From Phaseolus vulgaris (Eukaryota; Streptophyta; Magnoliopsida; Fabales; Fabaceae): 64,000 nucleotides of DNA. A program made the position numbers and the translations under genes. The stretch lies in contig NC_023749.2 in the NCBI RefSeq assembly GCF_000499845.2, positions 26,036,195 to 26,100,194 of the forward strand. Reading direction: 5' to 3'. The notes beneath the pieces are model-generated. The model saw nothing but the letters and a program-made list of their open reading frames with translations. It made no database searches and was not told where the DNA came from. Positions within the stretch are counted from its first letter, which is position 1; each line of letters starts with the position of its first letter. Below, piece by piece: positions 42,240 to 53,374 of this stretch.

Positions 42240-44881
42240 TTATGCATCAGCAAGCCCATGAAAACTTCGGACCTCATTCAAAGATTTCGGTGTAGGCCAA
42301 TTTTGAATGGCCACCACCTTTGTTTTGTCCACATGGACCCCTTTACAACTCACAACAAACCCTAGGAATTCTATATGATCAAGAGCAAACATACATTTAG
42401 CAAGGTTAGCATACAAATGTTCCTTCCTAAGGGTTTCTAAAACTTGCCTAACATGCAACCTATGGTCATCATTCAAAGATAAGCTATAAATGAGAATGTC
42501 ATCAAAGTAAACCACAACAAACTTACCAATGAAAGGTCTAAGAACATGATGCATGAGGCGCATGAAGGTACTTGGTGCATTAGTTAAACCAAAAGGCATA
42601 ACTAACCACTCATATAAACCAAAGTTGGTCTTAAAAGCCGTCTTCCATTCATCACCCGGTTTGATACGGATTTGATAGTAGCCGCTTTTAAGATCAATCT
42701 TTGAAAAGATTTTAGAACCATGTAATTCATCCAACAAATCATCTAGTCTAGGTATGGGATGCCTATACTTAATGGTTATGTTATTTATGGCCCTACAATC
42801 CGAACACATTCGCCATGTGCCATCCTTCTTTGGCACTAAGATGATAGGCATAGCATAAGGACTCATGCTATCTTGCACCCACCCTTTCTCAATCAAAGCC
42901 TCAACTTGTTGGCGAATTTCCTTGGTTTCACTTGGATTGGTCCTATATGCTGGACGATTTGGTAAAGAAGAGCCCGGTATCAAATCAATTTGGTGCTCAA
43001 TCCCTCTCAAAGGTGGAAGTCCATTTGGAGGATCTTGAAACACATCTTGGAACTCTTCTACCAAATTTTCCAAGCAATGAGGACTATCAACAAGTGATTC
43101 TACTCTAAGAGTTCTAGGGATGGCTAAAAAAAGAGGATGATGAGCCACTATTTCCCTTTCAATTTCACGCCTAGACACAAGGAGTGTAGGCTTAGAACTC
43201 TTATCTTTTTTATCTTTTTCACTCTCCCTCTTTTTCTTCATGATAACTTGGTCCTCATGGACTTCTCTTGGAGAGAGAGATTTTAAAGTAACCTTGTGAC
43301 CATGGAATTCAAAAGATAGTTTGTTGGTAAAGCCATCATGTAAAACTTTTCTATCAAATTGCCAAGGCCTTCCCAAAAGAACATGAGTGGCTTCCATGGG
43401 CACAACATCACATAATACCTCATCTTTGTATTTTCCAATGGAGAAATGGATGAGGACTTGTTTATTAACAATTATTTCTCCTACTTCACTAAGCCATTGT
43501 AATTTGTAGGGCTTTGTATAAGAGATAGTAGGCAATCCAAGCTTATCTACTACTCTTGTACTAGCCACATTTGCACAACTACCCCCATCCACTATTAAGG
43601 AACAAATGTTGTTTTGAATAAGACATCTTGTATGGAAAATATTTTCCCTTTGACTTTCATCAAAAGGTTGTGAAACTTGTCCAAGAAGTCTTCTCACAAC
43701 TAACAAGTCCCCTTCAAGTGGACATTCGCTCTCTTCCTCACTAGATGCATGAGAATGCAATGAATGCTTTGGAGAATCCGAATCATGCTCACTAACTACA
43801 ATGCCCTCATGCATGTACATACTTCGTTTGGAAGGACAATTTGCAGCAATATGACCATAACCCATACATTTAAAGCATTTAGTATTAGATGTTCTAGTGG
43901 GAGACTTAGGTCTAGAAGTAGATGGCTTAGATTCCTTGGGTTTGAAAGAAAAATCTTTGGAAGGATGTTTAGAAAAAGAAGTTTTGTTTCTCCAAGACTT
44001 GGAGTAGTATCCATCATTGGAAGCATTTTTAAAAGAGTTTTTCTTATCAAGTTGGGCTTCCACCTTCATTGCAAGATGAACTAAAGAGCCCAATGATGAA
44101 TACTCTTGTAACTCAACAATGTCTTGAATATCCTTCCTAAGACCACTCACAAACCTAGCAACCATGGCTTCTTCACTTTCTTCTAATTCAATTTTAAGCA
44201 CAAGCGTCTCAAGCTCCTTATAATATTCATCCACATTTAGCGTGCCTTGTTGAAACCGTTGGAGTCTCAACATGAGGTCTTTCCTAAAATGTGGGGGCAC
44301 AAACCTAGCGCGCATATGATCCTTTAAAGATTTCCAAGAGTCCACGGGAGGACCCTTGTGATAGATAATGTCCTTTACAATTCCATGCCACCATTTCATG
44401 GCATAATCACTAAACTCTAGGGTGGCTAGCTTAAGCTTATGCTCATCTTGGATCTCATGGATCTCAAAAATTTGTTCACACTTAGCCTCCCAATCTAAAT
44501 ATACATTTGGATCACTAGAACCATTAAAACAAGGTAGCTTGACCGAAGGAAGCTTGGACTTTGCATCATGATAGAAGCCATTGCCGTAGTAAATTCTTTC
44601 CCCTTGGTGATGATGTCTTTGTCCATGAACTTGGGGTGGAGGTCTCCTTCTCCTATGCTCATCTTTGCGGCCAACATCATTTGAAGAAGCTCTTGAAGAT
44701 GGTCTATGAGAATGATGTCCATCATGGATAGAAGGAGATGGTCTAGCTTGTTGCACCTCCATCTTTTGCATTTTCTCCTCCAACCGTCTAATTGTTCTTT
44801 GAGCTTCATGTAATTCACCAAGAATTGAAGCTTTGGAGGAGAATTCTGCTTGTAGGATGCATCACTTGAAAATCCAGCCAT
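42240..44881 (-). pseudogene. Element A gag-PR-RT
   Basis: The start by comparison with B is MAGFSSDASY at 44881. One T is missing near 44838 relative to B, which shifts the frame; from 44783 the frame is open for 847 codons. Gag domain (LPCFNGSSDPNVYLDWEAK, FSDYAMKWWHG, RFVPPHFRKDLMLRL), zinc knuckle CFKCMGYGHIAANC, protease LIVDGGSCANVAS with LLGRPWQFDR, then RT with RMCSDCRAINNITIKYR, MPFGLTNAPSTFMRL and catalytic YFDDILIYS (about 42488-42510). The sequence leaves the family at RSFHGLA and stops within two codons. It would make capsid and replication enzymes if whole. Confidence 0.88.
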
Positions 44882-46590
44882 TTGTAATTAAAAACAGCAA
44901 ACACACAAAAACAACAAACAAGTTAAAAATTAGCAAAAACAGTGAGCTTTGGCAATGAAACTGCCGAAGTGAAATGAGGCTGAAAAAGAGATCACTCTCA
45001 AAGAAATAATGTTCTTGCACCAATCTGATCTTGAGGCCTTGGAATCCTCAAATGAAATATGTCAAAGCAAGCACACCAATCTCAAGAGCAACCACCACAA
45101 AACCAATGAAACAATAAAGACAAACAAGAAAAGGTAGAAGCAAGGAAAGGTAAATTGCAAAAGGAAAACTATGTGTAAGACAAACTCAAAGAGTAAGAAT
45201 GAAAGACAAGCAAGAAAATAAAGAACTCAATGAGAAAGTAGGCACACAAAGGAATACTTAAGGAAAAGCACTAGAGTAGATGAAGAAAACAAAAAAATTA
45301 GCTACTGAAATTTTTTTTTTTTTAAAATGCAAACTATGCTTGATATTCACCGATTTAACTGGAATGATGTAGAGCGAACTGGATTATGAAATTTAAACCA
45401 CAGAAACTTCAAGATGTTAACTCAAAAATGGCACTGGAATAAATTAAAAACAGTAAGCCAATTGAGAGAAATAAATTTTTCAAAATCGCTGCCAGATTAC
45501 CGTATTTTTTTCGGCAGAAATGTACACTTTTGTTATTTTATTTATCATTTTTTGTGTACTTCGTATTTTTTAATGATTCTTTTTTCTATTCTTTTCTAAC
45601 ACTTTGAATATCTCAAATCCAGAATTTCAGAATTTTCCAGTAAGTAAATCAATTACAATAAGGAAAAACAGTAAGCACTTTTTTCAGAAACAGAGGAATC
45701 CTAATAGGAATAAAAAACAGAATGATGAACTAGCAAAGACATAATAGAAAATGATGTATTGGAACTTGTATAGGTCTAGAATACAAGTATGAACTCAATT
45801 CTAAAAAGGAAAAATGCACAAAGGATCAATATCAATTCAGAAAATTATATGACACTAAAGCAAGAAACAAAAAACAATAAAAGTACTACTAGAAGTATTG
45901 ACAATTATGGAATAACATGACTAAGACAAAACTTGACATGATTACAAAATTAAAAGACACATCACAAATTTTAACAACAAGTGAAAGGAAGCTTAAGGTA
46001 AACTCTAGGAAGGATAATGCCATTCCAAAAGAGCAACCATACTCATAAGAAGAATGAGTGCCATAAACCTTTTCACAAACACTTGGTATAAAAGAAAAAC
46101 AGCAAGAAAACTCAATTAATTCCTAAAACAAAAACTTAAATTGCAAGAAAATTAAAGAGCTCTTGAAATTAAAGTGCACACAACTCAACAATTAAACAAG
46201 AAGAACCTAAGACTCATGATACCACATGATGTGATTCCACTAGCCATATAGAGAAAGGTTCTTGACCTTCTTAGGAATCACCTTGAGTTGGACATTATAG
46301 AGGCACTTTTCTTAGAGTTGGATCATTGTTCTAAGACAAGAACTCACCAAAAACTAGTACCAAATCCCAAACTCATTTGGATGAACCAATTATAGTCAAA
46401 TTGAACCGAACAAAAGAGCAAGAAAAGCAAAGGAACAAGATGAATGGACTGAAATATAAAACTGCCGAACCAAAACTCATAAAAACAGCAAGAACACCAA
46501 ACCAAAACTCAAGAACACAAGCTAACAAAAACAATAGAAAGAGGAGAAAGGAAGGAGAGAAGAATTGCTCATGAAGATGGAAGGAGGATG
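42246..46590. repeat. Large inverted repeat arm (partner 47217-64000 without E3)
   Basis: Elements A and B form arms of over 3 kb within the window, with a central spacer of about 625 bp (46591-47216) holding the rest of the A LTR and the pol tail fragment. Arm identity is high throughout leader and gag; the B arm continues beyond the window. Confidence 0.75.
44882..46226 (-). other. Element A leader with primer site
   Basis: Minus reading from the LTR: TGTGGTATCATGAGTC (TGGTATCA matches the iMet-type site; 46211-46224), then about 1.3 kb of non-coding leader with a T/A run near 45310. It pairs as an inverted copy with 47597-47857 plus 61521-62487 of element B. Confidence 0.75.
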
Positions 46591-47031
46591 GATGATCTCG
46601 CCACTAGAAGTGTGGAATGCTCCTAGATGAGAGTGATGCCGCCACTTGAGGACTCCATTGATCCATCAAGATAAGACTAAAGAAGAAGGCTCAAAGCTCT
46701 CCAAAGTTCACTCAAAATTTGAGTAGAGTTTTCTTAGATTAATTCCAATCTGAATTTTACAGGGAAGGCACCTCTATTTATAGCCTAAGGTGCTGAAAAA
46801 GCAAGCTAAAACAATTCAAAATTCCCTCCTAAAACTAGCCAAAACCGGCGCCTAAACCATGCATGAGGAAGGTGTGACTCTTTCCTTCACTTTGGCACCT
46901 CCTATTCTACTCCTACACCTATCTACTAATACACCCCCCCTCCTAAAGCTCCTAACTAAAGCCTAAAAGATGCTAAAACAAAAGAGGTTTCTAATGTTTC
47001 CCTCTAAGCACCTTCAACTAAAGAAATTACA
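46227..47031 (-). repeat. Element A LTR
   Basis: On plus from TGATGTGATTCC to AAATTACA (TG...CA on minus, 805 bp). TATA box CTATAAATAG on minus at 46774-46783. The left 780 bp matches the solo LTR 1024-2045, but the right 30 bp differ and the solo LTR is some 220 bp longer, so this outer boundary is provisional. Confidence 0.7.
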
Positions 47032-47228
47032 AAAAGAGAAAATAAATGTCCTCTAGCTCCCAAAGCTTTGAACATGCTTCTTGTAATCCTTTGAGGTGGA
47101 ATTTGACCTCCATGGGCGTCCTCCATTTGTGCCTCCACCTCGTCTTGATCTTGTTGATTGGCCTCCATGTCCTCTTGAGCTTGATCTCCATCAGAGATCA
47201 TCCAACATTCTTCCATCTTCATGAGCAC
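47004..47228 (-). pseudogene. Gypsy pol C-terminal tail fragment
   Basis: Minus frame with a Gln/Asp/Glu-rich stretch (EDMEANQQDQDEVEAQMED) then PPQRITRSMFKALGARG, like the basic ITR(S/A) tail that ends many gypsy polyproteins just before the 3' LTR. Its position immediately before the A LTR fits a pol end upstream of a 3' LTR. That would make the A LTR one shared between two tandem elements. The first codons (MLMKMEECWMISD) lie in sequence similar to the LTR, at the junction with element B. Confidence 0.5.
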
Positions 47229-47596
47229 TCTCTTCTCCTTCCTTTCTTCTCTTTCAATTGTTCGTGTTGTTTTGTGTTCTTGAGTTGTTTGATTCGGTTT
47301 TTCTGTTTTTCCAGCACCTATATTCTGATCTTACCTTTTAATTTCACTTTTGTTCGGTTCAAATGTTTGCTTATTGAATTCTGTTCGGTTCCTTTTAATT
47401 TTACCTCTCTTTGTTGATTCAATTTGACAATATGTGGAGCATCCAAATGAGTTTGGGATTTGGTACTAGTTTTTGGTGAGTTCTTGTCTTAGAACAATGA
47501 TCCAACTCTAAGAAAAGTGCCTCTATAATGTCCAGCTCAAGGTGATTCCTAAGAATGTCAAGAATCATTCTCTATATGGCTAGTGGAATCACATCA
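47217..47596 (+). repeat. Element B 5' LTR, left part missing
   Basis: Inverted copy of about 46227-46590 of the A LTR, ending GGAATCACATCA. The 5' part, including the TATA box, is lost at the junction near 47217. Confidence 0.75.
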
Positions 47597-47857
47597 TGTG
47601 GTATCATGAGTCTTAGGTTCTTCTTGTTTAATTCTTGAGTTGTGTGCACTTTATTTCAAGAGCTCTTTTAATTTCTTGCAATTTAAGTTTCTGTTTTAGA
47701 ATTTTACTTGAGTATTCTTGCTGTTTTTTTTTTACACCAAGTGCTTGTGAAAAGGTTTTTGGCACTCATTCTTCTTATGAGTATGGTTGCTCTTTTGGAA
47801 TGGCATTATCCTTCCTAGATTTTACCTTAAGCATTTTATGAATTCTTGCTTTGGTGT

Positions 47858-49062
47858 TGTTCCGTCCGGTTGACCGGGACGTCTTCGTGCGCGACCTCAA
47901 CCGTCAGCTAGGGTCTCCTTCCCACTGGTTGCCTGTGGATTCCTGCAAAAAAGAGGACAAAAAGGTGCCCTAGCGGCCGTGTGCACTCCGACGCTCAAGT
48001 CAGCCAGCAAGAAACACCAAAAACTATCCACCTATGTGTCTGAGCACCGCGTATGGCACTCTGAAGGTGGTAAAAGAACTGTGTATATGTGTGTGTTGTC
48101 TCCTTCAGGCAAAAATATTCCCCAGTCACTTGTACGTAACCCTGAAGCACGAGCAAGCAACTAGAGAGTTCTCTGGTAAATTTGCCGAAAGTTCCAACCC
48201 TTTTTCCAACATTCTCTGCGCTATTTAAACTACCCTAGCATTTAAAGCGCCTTAAAGCGCTTTTAATCACAAACGTAACGCACTCATTAAAGCGCTTAAT
48301 TAGAAAACGTAACGCATTTAAGACGTTGAAACGCTCGGGAGCCATTATAGTACCTGAATGCTCGAAAGGGAAATTGTATTGAATAACTTTTAATTACCTG
48401 GCACCTGACTAAAGGGTGTTTCTATTCTGGCATGGCTGTCGTACACGTGGAGGGCCTCACGACGCCATGACCCCATCTGGGGGCGCTTCGGCCCACCTGG
48501 GGACGTTTCTACGTGTGAGTCCTCCTGCTAGGAGTGCTACTGCGCTAGGGGTGACTTTTTGGGTGCCAACTCATGCCCCCAAGTATCTAGTCACTTACTT
48601 TGAGAGCGTATCTGCCTTCCTTTTGTACTCTGCACCCGGTTGCCCTGGGCGTGACTTTCCTCTTGAGTCGTATCTGCCCCACGGGCGTCTCTAGGGCGGC
48701 AGGAGCACTTCACGAGTCAGGCTGCCCTTCACTGGTACTATTACTATGGCCTTGAAGCCACCTTTCCCTTCTCTTTATCGCTGCCCCGTGCTATTGGGAC
48801 CTGAGGCCTTCCCACGGCGTCGCTCCCTCCATGGTCTTTCCTACCCATGGGTATCGGGGAACCACACCGTGATTACCTTACTTTAGCACTGTTTGATCTG
48901 GCGACGCCCTGGTTGGGCGACGCCTTCACCTAGGCTACGCCTTGCCTTGGCGACGCTTCCCCTTGGCGCCTCTCCAACTAGGCGACGCCTCGCATTGACT
49001 TTGACTCCACCGCCGTTGACTTTGACTTTGACTTAGTCAACGCCCGGATACGGGATGGTACA
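47858..49062 (-). repeat. E3 3' LTR
   Basis: 1205 bp, TGTTCCGTCCGG to GGGATGGTACA. Differs from the right LTR by scattered changes and by a 43-bp stretch (around 48770-48810) missing there. Confidence 0.95.
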
Positions 49063-49078
49063 CAAGCCCCCCAGTCTT
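49063..49078 (-). promoter_or_regulatory. E3 polypurine tract
   Basis: GACTGGGGGGCTTG on minus directly before the 3' LTR, as in E2. Confidence 0.75.
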
Positions 49079-49287
49079 AAGCTGAAGACTTGTCTTCAGC
49101 GTAAAGACTAAAGCCTCGCCCACGCCGTCCACGTGCCCTCCTGATGACGTGTCATTCTCTGCTGACTCAGCAATTCTTCGAATTATTGACGTGACATTTT
49201 CTGAACCACAGGGGTATTCTTAATGACTGATTGGACATCCCCTGAAATGAGGATGATAACACCTTTTGGGCTACCCTTGATCACGCG

Positions 49288-49377
49288 CCACGTGGCCCAT
49301 CGCGCGGCCATCCTCCAGGGACCTTTGTGTTTCCCTTGGGCAATTGATCCTCTGACGCGTGGCACGATCCCACGGCC
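49288..49377 (+). promoter_or_regulatory. Double G-box block upstream of E3 aORF1
   Basis: CCACGTGGCCCATCGCGCGG at 49288 and ACGCGTGGCACGATCCCACG at 49355, about 500 and 430 bp before the aORF1 ATG, arranged as in E2. Confidence 0.45.
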
Positions 49378-49790
49378 TTAGGTTAGCGCCTCTCGAGTTG
49401 CGAAATGTAACGTTTAAGTTACTCCAAACCCCGCGCTCACCCTACTGTTACATTCATTCACTCTGCAACTCCGCACTGTTCATCGACTCCAAAACCCCTT
49501 TTCTCTGCAATCGCGATTCCCTCCTTGCTGCGCTCGTCTACTGCCTCCATTCCAATAACAAAGGTACGATCTCGAGTATTCACGACTCTTCCCTTTCGTC
49601 GCATTATAGGATTCATTGAACTGCCTGGGACTGTTGTTATTCTCGTTATTACTGCATTTCTCCGCTTCTTCTTCCTCCTCTGATTTTTCTCGCGTGGGTG
49701 ACGCTTCCTGGGGTTCTTTCCCCTTCTTGCCATGGCTAAACTTGCTAAACCCTTTTTCTTCTCTTCTTTCTCAAGCTATCTATTTTCACC

Positions 49791-52073
49791 ATGACGCGCG
49801 CGAACGCGGAGCCTGATTCTTCTCCCACGACCCCCAAGTCCAACTACAAAGCCTTCTACCTCTGGGCCCCCGACGAGCTCCTGAGTGAATGCACCAGCCT
49901 GACTTCCTTCCAGGACCTGGAAGCTCACCGGGGGGATCCCCATTTGTACAACTTTAACGCCTTCTGCCGCACCCACGACGCCCACATATCCGTCCGTCCC
50001 GGCAGGCCTGGGGAACCTGTTTGTTTGGACGACAGACCTAGAAAGGGGAAACCCTTCTTCTGTATGTACCAGACCGTGTTCAAGCGCGTAGGAGTGCGTC
50101 TCCCATTCACTCCCTTCGAACGGGAGCTTCTCACTGAAATCAACACTGCCCCCGCCCAGCTTCATCCCAACAGCTGGGCATTCGTGCGGGGCTTTCAAAT
50201 TCTTTGTGGATACCTGGGCATCCCCCCTTCTGTAGATATCTTCCTGCATTTCTTTGAGGTGAAGAAACAGGGGAAAAGCTTCTGGGTAAGCTTTTCCGGG
50301 ATCGCAGGCAGGATCCTCCTATCCCTCTTCCAGAATTCCTACAAGAATTAGAAAGGGAAATTCTTCAGGGTGTGCAGCGCCAAGCACGATCCCACAGCTT
50401 TGGATGGCTTCCCCCTTTACTGGACGGAGCGCCCTAAATTGCTCAGGGCCAAGACCCTGGAAGAGCTATCTCCCGCCGATAGGGAGGTAAGCAAAGCCTT
50501 GGCTGGGTTGGGGATCGTTTTTGATACCTTGAAGCTGGTCGCTAGCGAGTACAATGCTCACGCCCTGACCACCTACTTTGGTAAGGGGCTCTCCCCTCAT
50601 CCTTTTGTTGTGAACAGCTTGCTATTGAACATTGGTTCCCCTGGACTCTTATACTCATTTTATAGTGTGCTATGTTGCTTGCATTTCACGCCTCCATGTA
50701 TGTTGTAATTTTGCATAGTTACTTTGGTCTTAATTCTTGCTGTTTGGTCTATCTTGATGTAGGATCAGTGATGGGCGCTTCCAAGAGAATGATGTTGGCG
50801 AAGGCAATGAAGGAGGCACGGGCCGCCAAGGCGGGCGCCTCCTCCACCCTTGCTGCCGATCCGGTTCCCCCGCCGATTCTGTCGCCGCCTCCTCCGATCA
50901 CCGTCGAGGCTATCTCGAGTTCACCTCCGTCATCTCCTCGCAGCCTTGCAGCACTTCAGACTCCTCACTCTCCTCTACCCATCGCCGCTGTTCCCCTAGC
51001 CGCGACCTCGTCACCGGCTCCAACCCCCCTTGACAAAGGGAAACGGGTTTTGGAGGTTCTAACGGATGATGAGGACTCAGAAGGCGTGGCTCCCTTCAGA
51101 AGAAGAAAATCTGCGCGGGTTCCTCTTTCGGTAGAGGCGTCGCTCAGGGAGGGAACCCCTTCATGAATAACCCCCCGAGTGCGACCTCACTCCCCCCCAT
51201 GACACTCCACGAGGAAAGGGGGGAAGGCGCCGAATCTGCCCCGCCTCCGCCGCCGGCAGAAACCATTGCTTCCCCTGCTTCCGTCGCTGCCGCCCCTGAC
51301 TTCATCGCCATCCCTCCTCCGATTATGCATCTAATGAGGGGCTTCAGCGGCGGGACTCTGCCAGAGGGCACAGACAGGAAGGAAGGCATGCCCTTCTACC
51401 TGGGGGCCTTCCTGGCGGTGGCCCTTGAATGGCGCGCACAGGCCAGAAACGCGGTCTTGCAAGCTCAAACTCTCCAGGCCTTGGAAACAAAGGCAACTAC
51501 CCTGGAAGAGGAAATGAGGACCCTGGGACGCCAGAACGAAGCTTATCAAACTTCTCTGAAACAAATACAAGAGTCCAAAGCAGAAACTGAGAGGCAACTG
51601 GCAGAGGCATTGGAGCTCCAGGCTGGCTTCTACACTCGGGAAGTAGCTCTCCAAGTCCAGGTAACGGGTCTTCAGGAACTGATCAAAACGGATGCAGAAA
51701 CTCGAAAGGACCTGAAGGACCGTTGTTGTGAACAGGCTGCCAAGATGGAGCGGATGGAGGGGAAATGGCCACGCAGGCCAAAGCTATGGACCTTCTCCGG
51801 GCTGACTACGACAAATTACAGGTCGAGGTCAGTCGACTTCGCGTTGAGAAGGAGGCTCTAGAGAAGTAGGTGGCCTCTGGGGATGCCGCCGTTGAGGAGC
51901 TGGAGAAGGAGAAAAAGTCCCTTATCCAGGAGATGGCGGGTACTTTCGAGGAGGGGTTCCAAAAGGCTCTGACCCAGGCGTCCTGTGAGAACCCTGGCAT
52001 CAATATTTCAAACTGCGACCCCATGCACCATGTCGTCGACGGGAAGGTCGTGCCCATGGACGTGGACGACTGA
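49791..52073 (+). pseudogene. E3 aORF1: antisense PF04195-like gene, full length but broken
   Basis: Exon 1 49791-50580 from MTRANAEPDSS carries the family motifs (APDELLSEC, PNSWAFVRGFQIL, PSVDIFLHFFEVKKQ, DGFPLYW). A TGG-to-TAG change at 50349-50351 stops it after codon 186. GT-AG intron 50581-50762 (GTAAGG ... GATGTAG) keeps phase. Exon 2 encodes GASKRMMLAKAMKEA, a Pro/Ser-rich section, LDKGKRVLEVLTDDEDSE, then in shifted frames a collagen-poor Pro/Ala part, PFYLGAFLAVALEWRAQ, a long Glu/Gln-rich coiled coil and the tail NPGINISNCDPMHHVVDGK to a stop at 52073. Frameshifts lie near 51160 and 51790. It shows the complete ancestral layout: N-terminal domain, low-complexity middle, C-terminal coiled coil. 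Confidence 0.82.
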
Positions 52074-52076
52074 ACC

Positions 52077-52890
52077 GCTACCTCTCAACCGCCACCTTCA
52101 GCTTCACGCTTAACCGCTTTATACTTTACCTTCGTTTTTGATTTTATCTGTTAAAACTTGTAATTTTATGAACTACCCGCACTCTTGCTACTGATTTGGG
52201 GCGTTCGCATGATTCCCTTTATGTCCTTGCCATATATGATTCTGCTTGTGCAATCTGATTCTCATTTTTTACCTTCGCGCGCTTCGATCATTTTACCTAT
52301 GTTCTGCCCATGTCTCTCACTTCGTTGGGCGGCTTTGTATGACCGAAAAAAGGTCGCGTGCCAACCCTCACGCCCGTGGAGAGGCTCACCTAGTGACGCC
52401 GTATCGTCCACGAGGTGTTTCTAACACCGAAGCGGTTCTCTCCCTGATTCTTAGCCCCCGGCGCCCACGCCTAAGGAGAGGCCTGCTACAGCAGTGTCGT
52501 ATCGTCCCCGGGTGTCTAAAACGTCGAGTGCTTTGGGGGGGGTTCATTCCCTCTATGGTCTTTCCTCCCCATAGGTATCGGGGGACACCCTGCCAGTAAT
52601 TCGCTGGCGTTTGGCGATCTTATCTCCCTCCACAGTCTTTCCTACCCGTGGGTATCGGGGAAACAACGCCAGCAACTAACTCTGCTTCCTTCACTTTCGT
52701 CTCCCTCCACAGTCTTTCCTACCTGTGGGTATCGGGGAGGCGACGCCAGTTGGTATTTGGGTTGGCGACGCCCGTGACGTCTCACGCTGGCGTCGCCCTT
52801 CACGTCCTTCCGGGCGACGCCTCGGGCGTTACCTTTACTTCGACATTGACTTTGATTCTTGCCTTGGTCGATACCTGATGGCAGCGAAGA
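52077..52890. other. Inter-aORF region of E3 with U3-like relic
   Basis: From about 52320 on: three copies of CTCCCTCCACAGTCTTTCC + TACCYGTGGGTATCGGGG-type words (52548, 52627, 52701), then GGCGACGCC motifs (52739, 52764, 52812) and a ttgactttgattcttgcctt run. This succession matches the U3 end of the E3 LTR (48825-49062) in order and orientation. 52077-52320 is AT-rich with no feature. Confidence 0.5.
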
Positions 52891-53374
52891 GCTCAAGGCT
52901 TTGTCTGTGCCATCCACGTGGCGCTCCTTGTATAGCTGATGGGACGTTCCGTCATTCGACTTGATCCACGTGGCGCTGCTTGTATGGTTGATGGGGCATC
53001 TAGTCATTCCATTAAGTTCTGACTCCTGTTGTACCCCTGACTCACTTTCGACGGCGTATCGTACCACTGGATATTCTGCTGATACGACGTTTTCTGATTT
53101 AAACCAGTGGTGCCAGCATCATCCTTTCGTCTTCTGCCACGTGTATCAATCGTGCGGTGCATCCATTCGCGTCGTTTGGCGCTCTAACCGCTTTATTTAA
53201 CTCTTCAAACTCTGGAACTATCTTCATCATTTTCTCACTCTTCATAACCTACTTGCGTTCTTTCTTCTTGCACCCTTCCTTCTTGCATCCTTTATTTTCT
53301 GTCGAAGGGTTGTTCTAACCTTCGCTCCCCTCGCTCAACTCTTGCATTTCTGGCAGTCCTGATCTTGTTAAAGA
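52891..53374 (+). promoter_or_regulatory. Upstream region of E3 aORF2
   Basis: Contains ccacgtggcgc words (52915, 52967), the G-box block CACGTGTATCAATCGTGCGG at 53138, ctttatttaactcttcaaac near 53192 (TATA-like) and a pyrimidine-rich leader. It matches the corresponding region of E2 closely. Promoter function is inferred. Confidence 0.45.

Larger units (their letters stand above)
42240..47031 (-). mobile_element. Element A: AT-rich Ty3/gypsy (chromovirus-like), 3' truncated
   Basis: LTR 46227-47031 (outer edge uncertain), iMet-like primer site, leader, gag-PR-RT on minus. It is cut off at about 42246 inside RT, with RNase H, integrase and 3' LTR missing. It is very similar to element B, which lies in opposite orientation. 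Lineage: the DGGSCANVAS protease motif with YFDD RT and CCHC knuckle suggests a chromovirus of CRM or Reina type, but the integrase end needed to decide is absent. Confidence 0.8.

Noticed and set aside
47046..47417. Plus-strand Leu/Phe/Ser-rich frame as membrane protein
   Set aside because: It spans the pol tail fragment in antisense and the B LTR; hydrophobicity comes from T-rich LTR sequence.
49458..49733. Arg/Lys-rich minus-strand frame MARRGKNPRKRHPREKN
   Set aside because: Composition artefact of the pyrimidine-rich leader of aORF1; no counterpart in E2 at protein level.
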